From Bosea sp. F3-2 (GTDB taxonomy: Bacteria > Pseudomonadota > Alphaproteobacteria > Rhizobiales > Beijerinckiaceae), in the NCBI RefSeq assembly GCF_008253865.1, contig NZ_CP042331.1, forward strand, positions 2,480,001 to 2,544,000: DNA of 64,000 nucleotides, given 5' to 3'. Shown here piece after piece: positions 7,819 to 16,911 of this stretch. Below the pieces are notes generated by a model, which was given only the letters and a program-made list of their open reading frames with translations, did no database searches and had not been told where the DNA came from. Every line of letters begins with the position of its first letter. Position 1 is the first letter of the stretch. The position numbers and the translations under genes are program-made.

Positions 7819-8106
7819 ATGAAGTTCCGTCCTTTGCATGACCGCGTCGTGGTCCGCCGCCTGGATGGCGAAGAGAAGACCAAGGGTGGCATCATCATCC
7901 CCGACACCGCCAAGGAAAAGCCCCAGGAGGGCGAGGTCATCGCCGTGGGCCCGGGCGCCCGTGACGAGGCCGGCAAGCTCGTCGCTCTCGACGTCAAGAA
8001 GGGCGACCGCGTCCTGTTCGGCAAGTGGTCGGGCACCGAGGTCAAGATCGACGGCCAGGATCTCCTGATCATGAAGGAATCCGACATCATGGGCGTCGTC
8101 GGCTGA
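7819..8106 (+). CDS. groES: Co-chaperonin GroES (Cpn10)
   Basis: The 95-residue protein begins MKFRPLHDRVVVRRLDGEEK and has the mobile loop region KTKGGIIIPDTAKEKPQEG (about 22-40), which contacts GroEL, followed by EVIAVGPGARDEAGK and VLFGKWSGTEVKIDG, all canonical Cpn10 segments. Seven copies cap the GroEL ring in the cytoplasm. The ATG at 7819 follows an AGAGGAAG ribosome site. It is the first gene of the groESL operon, behind a TTGACT/TATCTC promoter and a CIRCE operator. Confidence 0.98.
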   Translation: MKFRPLHDRVVVRRLDGEEKTKGGIIIPDTAKEKPQEGEVIAVGPGARDEAGKLVALDVKKGDRVLFGKWSGTEVKIDGQDLLIMKESDIMGVVG

Positions 8107-8155
8107 TAGCCGCCTGACTGCTCTCTTCCCTTTCCATTTCTAAGGAGTAGCTCTC

Positions 8156-9793
<1,638 letters not shown>

Positions 9794-9820
9794 TCCATCG
9801 CTCCCAGCAAGACTACGGAA

Positions 9821-9850
9821 GGCCCGGCGCAAGCCGGGCCTTCTCTTTTT
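9821..9850 (+). terminator. Rho-independent terminator after groEL
   Basis: GGCCCGGC (9821-9828) pairs with GCCGGGCC (9833-9840) around GCAA, a stable tetraloop, followed by TTCTCTTTTT. It lies 28 bases after the groEL stop. Confidence 0.92.
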
Positions 9851-9879
9851 GGGGCGCGAGGGAGCCGAACAAGGGCACG

Positions 9880-10033
9880 GGGAACCCCTCTCCTGTAAGG
9901 AGAGGGGCAGGGGTGAGGTGTAGGCCGTTTGACCAGCGAGGTGCGGCCCCATCGCTGAGCAGCGACCACCTCACAGCAAATGCGGTTAGCGGCCTACCCC
10001 TCACCCTACCCTCTCCCTCCGGGAGAGGGTTCC
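9880..10033. repeat. Palindromic repeat, family E (copy E1), in the 455-base gap 9794-10248
   Basis: Outer arms GGGGAACCCCTCTCC and GGAGAGGGTTCCCC enclose a second pair GGGGTGAGGTGTAGGCCG / CGGCCTACCCCTCACC and a variable centre. The same arrangement of polypurine/polypyrimidine arms occurs at 13843-13998 and 18714-18828. The remainder of the gap (10034-10248) holds the leader of the binding-protein gene, with GGGAGAGG before its ATG; I recognise no further element there. Confidence 0.8.
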
Positions 10034-10248
10034 CCGCGCTGTCCGAGCCTCTCAATGCTCCGTCTCGGATCCCGCTCATTCCATATCGTGTAAGCGAAGG
10101 CGCGAACTGCCCCTCCCCCCGCCATGCATCCCAAGCGGCCCGCTCGCGAAGCGATGAGATGTCATCGTCACCTCTCCTCGCCTATAAAAGCGGCAAGCGA
10201 CTCCACAACGGGCTCGCGCGGAAACGCCAAACTGATCGGGAGAGGCCC

Positions 10249-11361
10249 ATGAAAACCTCCACATTCCTCAGCGGTGTCGCATTCGCCGCAACGCTGTTCG
10301 TCTCGGCGCAAAGCGCTCAGGCCGACATCACCATCGGACTCGTCGCGCCGCTGACCGGCCCGGTCGCCGCCTATGGCGACCAGGTCAAGAACGGCGCCCA
10401 GACCGCCGTCGACGTCATCAACAAGAATGGCGGCGTGCTCGGCGAGAAGCTCGTGCTGAAGCTCGCCGACGATGCCGGCGATCCGAAGCAGGGGGTCTCG
10501 TCGGCCAACCTGCTGGTCGGCGAGAAGGTCAAGTTCGTGGTCGGACCAGTAACCTCGGGCGTCGCCATGGCGGTTTCCGACGTGCTCGCCGAGAGCGGCG
10601 TGCTGATGGTGACGCCGACCGCGACCTCGCCGGCGCTGACGACTCGCGGCCTGGCCAACGTCTTCCGCACCTGCGGCCGCGACGACCAGCAGGCGGAGAT
10701 CGCCGCGGCTTACGTCCTGAAGAACATGAAGGACAGGAAGATCGCGATCGTCCACGACAAGGGCACCTACGGCAAGGGCCTCGCCGATGCCTTCCAGAAG
10801 GGCATCAATGCCGGCGGGCTCAAGGAGGTCGTCGCGCTGACGGTCAACCCCGGCGACAAGGATCTCTCGGCCGTCGTGACGCGCCTCAAGGCCGCCAATG
10901 TCGACCTGATCTATTTCGGCGGCTACCATCCTGAGGGTGGGCTGCTCTCCCGCCAGCTCGCCGATGCGGGCGTCAAGGCGGTCATCATCGGTGGCGAGGG
11001 TCTCTCGAACACCGAATTCGCCGCGATCGGCGGCGATCATGCCACCGGCACCCTCTTCACCAACGCCACCGACGCGCTGAAGAACCCGGATTCGGCCCAG
11101 GCCGTCGCGGCGCTGAAGGAGAAGGGCATTCCGCCGGAAGCCTTCACGCTCAACGCCTTTGCCGCGGTCGAGGTGCTGAAGGCCGCCATCGAGAAGGCCG
11201 GCAAGGCGAGCGATGCCAATGGCGCTGCCAAGGCGCTGCAGTCCGGCATGCCGGTCAAGACCGCGATCGGCACGCTGACCTATGGCAAGACCGGCGACCT
11301 GAGCTCGCCGAGCTTCTCCATGTACAAGTGGGACGCCGGCAAGATCGTCGCTGCCGAGTGA
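10249..11361 (+). CDS. Branched-chain amino acid ABC transporter, periplasmic binding protein (LivJ/LivK type)
   Basis: The 370-residue protein has a clear signal peptide (MKTSTFLSGVAFAATLFVSA, cleavage near AQA-DIT). The mature part starts ITIGLVAPLTGPVAAYGDQ, the signature of the LivJ family (periplasmic binding fold type I). Further typical motifs are GAQTAVDVINKNGGVLGEKL, FVVGPVTSGVAMAVSDVL, FRTCGRDDQQ and YFGGYHPEGGLLSRQL. It captures leucine/isoleucine/valine or related amino acids for uptake. The ATG at 10249 is chosen because it opens the signal peptide and follows GGGAGAGG; an open frame continues upstream to 9913 through the repeat but is not coding-like. No permease or ATPase genes are beside it, so it is an orphan that must use a transporter encoded elsewhere. 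Confidence 0.93.
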   Translation: MKTSTFLSGVAFAATLFVSAQSAQADITIGLVAPLTGPVAAYGDQVKNGAQTAVDVINKNGGVLGEKLVLKLADDAGDPKQGVSSANLLVGEKVKFVVGPVTSGVAMAVSDVLAESGVLMVTPTATSPALTTRGLANVFRTCGRDDQQAEIAAAYVLKNMKDRKIAIVHDKGTYGKGLADAFQKGINAGGLKEVVALTVNPGDKDLSAVVTRLKAANVDLIYFGGYHPEGGLLSRQLADAGVKAVIIGGEGLSNTEFAAIGGDHATGTLFTNATDALKNPDSAQAVAALKEKGIPPEAFTLNAFAAVEVLKAAIEKAGKASDANGAAKALQSGMPVKTAIGTLTYGKTGDLSSPSFSMYKWDAGKIVAAE

Positions 11362-11400
11362 CGCGCAGAGCTGTCGACCAGTCAGCCCCTGCCAGCTTCC

Positions 11401-11431
11401 CGCCCCGGACGAGCCCCGCTCGTCCGGGGCG
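11401..11431 (+). terminator. Strong hairpin after the LivJ-type gene, likely terminator
   Basis: A perfect 13-bp stem (11401-11413 with 11419-11431, arm CGCCCCGGACGAG) with a 5-base loop lies 40 bases after the stop. The following bases GTTCGTTCC are only weakly U-rich, so termination may be partial or the hairpin may protect the 3' end. Confidence 0.65.
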
Positions 11432-11473
11432 GTTCGTTCCAGGTCTGCCGCGCCGCATTTTGCGGGAGCGCGT

Positions 11474-11580
11474 GTCATCCCGGACAAGCCGCTTCAGCGG
11501 CGCCGATCCGGGATCCATCGTAGAGCGCAGAGTCCTACGATGGATCCCGGGTCTCCCGCCGGTAGCCCGGGATGACGGCG
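11474..11580. repeat. Palindromic repeat, family A (copy A3), in the 385-base gap 11362-11746
   Basis: GTCATCCCGGACAAGCCGC at the left is matched by GCCCGGGATGACGGCG at the right, with the inner arms GGGATCCATCGTAG and CTACGATGGATCCC. The conserved family flank CGTTTCCACGG follows directly. The rest of the gap (11581-11746) holds the leader of the next gene and nothing I recognise. Confidence 0.86.
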
Positions 11581-11746
11581 CGTTTCCACGGAACCGGCAG
11601 AATCCCATGGCCGCCTCCCCCCTCGCCGCCGCCTATCCGCCAGATGACAATTTGCTCATTCGGGCGCATCGCCATTGAAAGGCCCCATCTGCTGCGACAT
11701 GGTCCGAATCGTGGAGTTTACCGTTTCCCGCCCAGGATCCCTGCCC

Positions 11747-13840
11747 ATGCGTCCGTTGAGCATCCTCGTCGCCGCGTTGGCGGCTGTCACGCTGGTCGTC
11801 GGCCAACAGGCCGGATCGGCCGGGCTGATCGGTATGGGCGTCGTCGGCCTGCTGCTGGCGGCGGTAACCTTCCGCTCGCCGAGCCTGGCGTTCTTCCTGC
11901 GCATCTTTTCCGGCGTCTTCGCCATCGAATATCTGCTGTTCGGCGCGGCGGCCGTGCTGGCGGAGATCGGCTGGTGGCCGCCGGCACTGCAGATCCCGCC
12001 CGTACCGACCAGCCTGCCGACCACCGTCGGCGTCTTCGGCATCCTGATCTACGCGATCTCCTTCGTGCCGGTGATCGCGCGTATCGCCCGCATCGCCTCG
12101 CCCTATTTCGAGTCGCAGGAGGTCACCACGGCCAATCTCTGGCCGATCGGCCCGTTCCGGATCCGGCTCGGCACGCTGGCGGTCTCGCTGTTCGTCTTCC
12201 TGATCGTGATCAACCAGGCCCAGGTCGGCATCACGCTGCGCCTCTCCTTCTTCAATCGCGACATGTACGACGCGCTGCAGAACAAGGATGCGGCCGCCTT
12301 CTGGTATCAGCTGTTCTGGGTGTTCTGCCTGTGGGCTGCTCTCTGGGTGATTTCTGGCCTGATCGAGCTCTTCGCCAACTACACCATCCTGATCCGCTGG
12401 CGACAGTTCATGGCGAACGAGTACACGCGGCGCTGGCTCGACCACGCCACGCATTACCGGATCGCGCTTGCCGGCAGCGTCGACAACCCCGACCAGCGTA
12501 TCGCCGAAGACACCCGCGCCTTCGTCAACCAGACCTACAACTTCGCGCTGCCCCTGCTCTCGCAGGTTTCGACGCTGGTCTCGTTCTCGATCATCCTCTG
12601 GAACATCCCGGTCGCCTTCAACCTGCCGGGCACCTCCATCGCCGTTCCCGGCTACATCTTCTGGGTCGCGTTCTTCTACGCGGCGGCGGCGACATGGCTG
12701 ACGCATCTGATCGGACGCCCGCTGATCCGGCTCGAGTTCGAGCAGGAGAAGCGCGAGGCGAATTTCCGCTTCTCGCTGGCCCGTCTGCGCGAATATTCCG
12801 AGCAGATCGCGCTGATGGTCGGCGAACCGACGGAGCGCGCCCATCTCGCCCAGCGCTTCTACGACATCGTCGAGAACTTCTACCGGCTGGTCTGGCGCCG
12901 ACTGAAGCTGACCAGCTTCACCCTGTCCTACAACCAACTCAGCGTGGTGCTGCCCTACATCATCCTGGCACCGTACTATTTTGCGGGCACGATCACGCTC
13001 GGCATCATGATGCAGGTGGCCGGCGCCTTCGACCGGGTGCAGACTGCGCTCTCCTTCATCATCAACAGCTACTCCTCGATCGCCTCCTACCTCGCCTCGA
13101 TCAACCGTCTGACCTCGTTCGAGACCGCGATCGCCGACGCGCAGCACGGGCCGATCAGCGAGGAGGCGCTCGGCCGCGAGACCTCGCGCGACCAGGGCCT
13201 GCACATCCGCAATGCCACACTGCTGCTGCCGAACGGCAAGCCGATCGTGAAGCTCGGCGCGCTCGATTTCGGCAAGGTGCGTTCCACCCTGCTGATCGGT
13301 CCGTCCGGCTCCGGCAAGTCGACGCTGTTCCGCGCCATCGCCGGCATCTGGCCCTTCGGCGACGGCAAGGTCGGGATTCCGCCCGAAGCGCAGATCATGC
13401 TGCTGCCGCAGCGCCCCTATCTGCCGCAGGGATCGCTCCGGGCCGCGCTGGCCTATCCGGCCAAGGAAGGCGCCTATGACGACGCTGCGATCCGCGCCGC
13501 GATGGAGAAGGTCAAGCTCGGCCATCTCGCCGACAAGCTCGACGAAGTCGATCTCTGGGGGCAGCGGCTGTCCGGCGGCGAGCAGCAACGGCTGGCCGTT
13601 GCCCGTGCACTGCTGAGCAAGCCGGACTGGCTCTTCCTCGACGAGGCCACCGCCTCGCTCGACGAGAAACTGGAAGGCGAGATCTACGCGGCGATCGACC
13701 GCGAGCTGCCTGAGGCCCGTATCGTCTCGATCGGCCACCGCGCGACGCTGCGCAGCATGCACGACGCCGTCGTCACCATGGAGCCGAACGCGGACGGCAC
13801 CTTTACCCCGACGCCGACGGAAAAAGCGCCGGCTGCCTGA
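11747..13840 (+). CDS. SbmA/BacA-like ABC transporter, fused membrane and ATPase domains
   Basis: The 697-residue protein has a hydrophobic N-terminal region and the SbmA/BacA-like membrane domain (about 145-480; NRDMYDALQNKDAAAFWYQL, RWRQFMANEYTRRWL, NPDQRIAEDTRAFV, QVAGAFDRVQTALSFIINSY). The ATPase follows, with Walker A GPSGSGKST at 518-526, signature LSGGEQQ at 608-614, Walker B WLFLDEAT at 628-635 and switch His664. The NPDQRI and FFNRDMYDAL segments are hallmarks of the YddA/SbmA_BacA family, which includes importers of peptides, cobalamin-like molecules and very-long-chain fatty acyl groups. The ATG at 11747, after AGGATCC, directly precedes the first helix; a longer reading from 11675 adds a polar leader. 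Substrate is unknown. Confidence 0.9.
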   Translation: MRPLSILVAALAAVTLVVGQQAGSAGLIGMGVVGLLLAAVTFRSPSLAFFLRIFSGVFAIEYLLFGAAAVLAEIGWWPPALQIPPVPTSLPTTVGVFGILIYAISFVPVIARIARIASPYFESQEVTTANLWPIGPFRIRLGTLAVSLFVFLIVINQAQVGITLRLSFFNRDMYDALQNKDAAAFWYQLFWVFCLWAALWVISGLIELFANYTILIRWRQFMANEYTRRWLDHATHYRIALAGSVDNPDQRIAEDTRAFVNQTYNFALPLLSQVSTLVSFSIILWNIPVAFNLPGTSIAVPGYIFWVAFFYAAAATWLTHLIGRPLIRLEFEQEKREANFRFSLARLREYSEQIALMVGEPTERAHLAQRFYDIVENFYRLVWRRLKLTSFTLSYNQLSVVLPYIILAPYYFAGTITLGIMMQVAGAFDRVQTALSFIINSYSSIASYLASINRLTSFETAIADAQHGPISEEALGRETSRDQGLHIRNATLLLPNGKPIVKLGALDFGKVRSTLLIGPSGSGKSTLFRAIAGIWPFGDGKVGIPPEAQIMLLPQRPYLPQGSLRAALAYPAKEGAYDDAAIRAAMEKVKLGHLADKLDEVDLWGQRLSGGEQQRLAVARALLSKPDWLFLDEATASLDEKLEGEIYAAIDRELPEARIVSIGHRATLRSMHDAVVTMEPNADGTFTPTPTEKAPAA

Positions 13841-13842
13841 GG

Positions 13843-13998
13843 CCTCTCCCCTTCTCCCCTTGGGGGAGAAGGTGGCAGCGCGAAGCGCTGACGGATGAGG
13901 GCAGCGCTACGTTGCTGAAACGAAAAAAGGGCCGCTTGCGCGACCCTTCCCTCATCCGTCTGCTCCGCAGACACCTTCTCCCCCGAGGGGAGAAGGAG
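13843..13998. repeat. Palindromic repeat, family E (copy E2)
   Basis: CCTTCTCCCCTTGGGGGAGA and its partner TTCTCCCCCGAGGGGAGAAG mark the ends. Inside, CGCTGACGGATGAGGG pairs with CCCTCATCCGTCTGC. The centre carries a minus-strand terminator hairpin. It occupies the gap between the convergent ABC and META-domain genes. Confidence 0.82.
13923..13948 (-). terminator. Terminator for the META-domain gene, inside repeat E2
   Basis: Read on the minus strand, GGGTCGC, a GCAA loop and GCGGCCC (one mismatched pair) are followed by six T residues. It sits about 55 bases past the stop of the minus-strand META gene. Confidence 0.75.
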
Positions 13999-14002
13999 GT
14001 GC

Positions 14003-14485
14003 TCAGAGCGAGCGGCTGAGGGTCAGCTCGCCGGCCGCGCCCTTGAGGACGAGGCGGCCATTGACGATGTCCCAGTTGCGCGCAGCGCGCAGGGCAGTGA
14101 GGAAGGCGCGCTCGAAATCGAGCAGGCCCTTGTCGCAGCTGCGCTTGGTCAGGGCGATCGGCCCCACGGCGAGTCCCTGCTGGCGCAGCGGGTAGGCCGA
14201 GGCCGAAAAGGTGTTGCAGCCGCCGAAGCCGGTGCCGCGCAGATTCTTGTCGATGATCAGCGTCGCCCGGCGGTCGTAGACGGGCTTGCCGTTCAGCTGG
14301 ACGACGCTCCAGCTCGCGCCGACCGGAAAGGTCTTCTCCTGCTGGGCCTGCGGAATCTCGGTCTGCCCGCCGAGCTCGGTGCGGGAGGGCATCTGCTGGC
14401 GGCGCTGAGCCATGGCCTCGCCCGGCATCAGCATCGGCGCGGCCAGGCCAGCAAGAACGGCCGCAAGGCCAAGGCGTCGGATCAT
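14003..14485 (-). CDS. META domain-containing secreted protein
   Basis: From the ATG at 14485 the protein has 160 residues with a signal peptide (MIRRLGLAAVLAGLAAPMLM, cleavage near AMA-QRR). The META domain (about 65-160) is identified by ASWSVVQLNGKPV, RATLIIDKNLRGTGFGGCNTFSASAYPL and the C-terminal LVLKGAAGELTLSRS. GCNTFSA is the diagnostic motif, shared with HslJ-type heat-shock lipoproteins, although this one has no lipobox. It is predicted to be periplasmic, of unknown role. A longer reading from 14542 is possible but would lose the signal peptide start. A terminator lies just downstream within repeat E2. Confidence 0.86.
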   Translation of the reverse strand: MIRRLGLAAVLAGLAAPMLMPGEAMAQRRQQMPSRTELGGQTEIPQAQQEKTFPVGASWSVVQLNGKPVYDRRATLIIDKNLRGTGFGGCNTFSASAYPLRQQGLAVGPIALTKRSCDKGLLDFERAFLTALRAARNWDIVNGRLVLKGAAGELTLSRSL

Positions 14486-14615
14486 GATCGTCTTACCTGC
14501 ATTCACTCGCACGGCCGCGCGGGCCGCCAAACCGGTTAACACGCCTAGAGGCCAATTGGCTCAGGATCAAGGCTGAAGCGGGGCAGGCACTGTCATTCCG
14601 TTGCGGAAAACCGCT

Positions 14616-15602
14616 TCAGATGCGCGCGTTGAGTCGTTCCAGCAGGCGGTTCGAGCGGCGGAAGACGTAAGCCGGAGCGGAAACGGTCACATCGTCGGCG
14701 CCGAGTCCGTCGAGATGTTCGACCAGCGCGAAGACGGCCTTGTCCGGGCAATGCAGCGTCAGCGGCGTGCCGGCAGCCGGCGCGCCGAACGGCAGGCGCG
14801 TGCCGAAACGCCCCCCGAGAGCCGCCAGGACCTCCGGCGACAGATCGAGGCGCGCACGGACCTCGCGGATCGTGCGCCCCTCCTCCTCCGCCGCGATGCG
14901 CGAGAGGATGGTCTTTGCGGCAGCCCTGGCGCGGTCGCCCCAGGGCGCGCGCATGGAAGCGACGAGATTGGCTTCCGAGGCCAGCATCACGCCGTCGTCC
15001 AGCACCTTCAGCGCATTGGCCGCGAGCGTCGCGCCCGTCGTGGTGATGTCGACCACGATCTCGGCCGTTCCGGCGGCAGGCGCGCCTTCGGTCGCGCCGA
15101 GGCTCTCGACGATGCGATAATCGGCAAGGCCGTGCTCGGCGAAGAAGCGGCGGGTCAGGTGCACATATTTCGTGGCGACGCGCAGCTTGCGGCCGTGGCG
15201 CGCGCGCATGGTCGAGGCGACGTCGTCGAGATCGGCCATGCTGCGCACGTCGATCCAGGCTTGCGGCACGGCGACGACGACATTGGCGTGGCCGAAGCCG
15301 AGGGGGGTGAGCATCTCGACGGCGGCATCGGCATCCGAGAGTTGCTCGCGGACGAGGTCCTCGCCGGTGACGCCGAGATGAGCGGCGCCCGAGGCGAGTT
15401 GCGCGACGATCTCCGAAGCCGAGAGGAAGGCGACCTCCGCGCCCTCCACCCCGGCGATCGTGCCGCGATAGCCGCGCTCGCCGCTGGCCTTGACGAATTT
15501 CAGCCCGGCGCGGCCGAAGAAGGCGGTCGCGTTCTCCTGCAGCCGCCCCTTCGAGGGCACGGCGAGGACGAGCGGGGCATCGTTGCTGGACGGCTGGCTC
15601 AT
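14616..15602 (-). CDS. hisG: ATP phosphoribosyltransferase, catalytic subunit HisG
   Basis: HisG joins ATP and PRPP to make phosphoribosyl-ATP, the first and feedback-controlled step of histidine synthesis. This 328-residue protein begins LVLAVPSKGRLQENATAFF and has LGVTGEDLVRE, LRVATKYVHLTRRFF and the PRPP-binding loop EIVVDITTTGATLAAN. Such a rhizobial HisG lacks the full C-terminal regulatory domain of long-form HisG and works with HisZ. Its ATG overlaps the hisZ stop by 4 bases (15599-15602), so the two subunits are translationally coupled. Other his genes are not in the window. Confidence 0.96.
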   Translation of the reverse strand: MSQPSSNDAPLVLAVPSKGRLQENATAFFGRAGLKFVKASGERGYRGTIAGVEGAEVAFLSASEIVAQLASGAAHLGVTGEDLVREQLSDADAAVEMLTPLGFGHANVVVAVPQAWIDVRSMADLDDVASTMRARHGRKLRVATKYVHLTRRFFAEHGLADYRIVESLGATEGAPAAGTAEIVVDITTTGATLAANALKVLDDGVMLASEANLVASMRAPWGDRARAAAKTILSRIAAEEEGRTIREVRARLDLSPEVLAALGGRFGTRLPFGAPAAGTPLTLHCPDKAVFALVEHLDGLGADDVTVSAPAYVFRRSNRLLERLNARI

Positions 15603-16711
15603 GCCGCGTCTCCCGTCAGCCGGTCGAGCCAGAGCGAGGCGCCGACGGCCGGGATCGGCCGGCCCGCGCCGAGACGGCCGAGAAGGTTGTCGTAGCGTCC
15701 GCCGCCAGCCACGGGCTTGCCGTCGCCGCGGGTGGTATCGTGCAGCTCGAAGATGAAGCCGGTGTAGTAGTCGAGATTGCGGGCAAAACCAGCCGAGAAG
15801 CGGATCGCGCCGACATCGACACCGCGCGCCGCGAGGAAGCCGGTGCGCTCGTCGAAGGCATCGAGCTGGCGGCCCAAATCGAGCGAGGCCTGGTCGGCCA
15901 GCGCCCTGAGCGCGGCAGAAGCGGTATCGGGATCGCCGGAGACGGCGAGCACCTGCGCAAGCAGCGCCTTGACGTCGCTGTTGACCGGATTCTCGCGCTC
16001 GGCGGCGTGCGCCAGGAAGCGCTCCGCGATATCGCCAGCGGTACGCCCGCCCACCGTCGAGATGCCCGCGATCGACAGTACATCCTCGACGAAGGCGCGG
16101 GCAGCCTTGGGGTCCTGCCCTTCCAGAGCCTTGAGCAGGCCGGCATGGGCGGCATCGCCGTCGGCGGCCGGCGGATCGAGCGCCTCGACGGCCTCAGCGC
16201 CCTTGCCCTGCACGATGGCGCGCACGAGGCGACGGCGCGCGGCCCGCGGCACCGAGAGCCCGTCGAGCAGCGCACCGAGCAACGCGACATCGCCCATCAC
16301 GATGCGCCGCGCCTTCAAGCCCAATGCAGCGGTCGCCTCGATGGTAACAGCCATGATCTCGGCATCGGCGGCGGTGAAATCGGCACGGCCGAAGGATTCG
16401 ATGCCCGCCTGCAGGAACTCGCCGGGCTCACCAGCGCGCATGCGGAAGACCGGGCCGGCATAGGCGTAGGCCGCCGGTTCGGTCGAGCCCGAGGCGATGT
16501 GATCGAGCGCGACGGGGATGGTGTATTCGGGGCGCAGGCACCAGTCGCGGCCGTCGGCATCCTGCGTCATGAAGATGCGGCGGCGGATATCCTCACCCGA
16601 GAGATCGAGGAAGACGTCGGCGGGCTGCAGGATCGCGGGCTCGGCATGGACATAGCCCTCGCCTGCGAAGAGCGCGATCACGGTCTCGATGCTGGCGCGG
16701 CTTGTGGGCAC
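15599..16711 (-). CDS. hisZ: ATP phosphoribosyltransferase regulatory subunit HisZ
   Basis: HisZ is a catalytically inactive relative of histidyl-tRNA synthetase that activates short HisG and mediates histidine feedback. The 370-residue protein keeps synthetase-like features (FLDLSGEDIRRRIFMTQD, CLRPEYTIPVALDHI, YAYAGPVFRMRAGEPGEFLQAGIESFG, VAGGGRYDNLLGRLG) but has no anticodon-binding domain, as expected. It begins with GTG at 16711, preceded by AGGA at suitable spacing. It overlaps hisG by 4 bases. hisS lies next upstream on the same strand but is separated by 200 bases that hold a family B repeat. Confidence 0.94.
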   Translation of the reverse strand: MPTSRASIETVIALFAGEGYVHAEPAILQPADVFLDLSGEDIRRRIFMTQDADGRDWCLRPEYTIPVALDHIASGSTEPAAYAYAGPVFRMRAGEPGEFLQAGIESFGRADFTAADAEIMAVTIEATAALGLKARRIVMGDVALLGALLDGLSVPRAARRRLVRAIVQGKGAEAVEALDPPAADGDAAHAGLLKALEGQDPKAARAFVEDVLSIAGISTVGGRTAGDIAERFLAHAAERENPVNSDVKALLAQVLAVSGDPDTASAALRALADQASLDLGRQLDAFDERTGFLAARGVDVGAIRFSAGFARNLDYYTGFIFELHDTTRGDGKPVAGGGRYDNLLGRLGAGRPIPAVGASLWLDRLTGDAA

Positions 16712-16808
16712 GGCTTCCTATCCTGTTGCGAGCGCCGTCCTAGCAGCGGTGCGACGAATTTTCGAGGGATTTGAGGGAAATGGGTGAACGGGAATCGAAG
16801 GGAGCCGT

Positions 16809-16902
16809 CGTCATGGTCGGGCTTGTCCCGACCATCCACGTCTTCACTGGTCGAAGGCCGTGTTCAAGACGTGGATGCTCGCCACAAGGGCGAGCATGAC
16901 GA
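16809..16902. repeat. Palindromic repeat, family B (copy B5), between hisZ and hisS
   Basis: The left half is TCATGGTCGGGCTTGTCCCGACCAT and the right half GATGCTCGCCACAAGGGCGAGCATGACG; the inner arms CCACGTCTT and AAGACGTGG pair. The two ends carry different small hairpins, so this looks like a mosaic of family B sub-units. Confidence 0.75.
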
Positions 16903-16911
16903 CATCGCCCT

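Noticed and set aside
11633..13762. 709-codon frame antisense to the SbmA-like gene
   Set aside because: It mirrors the codons of a clear ABC protein and its translation is unlike any protein family.
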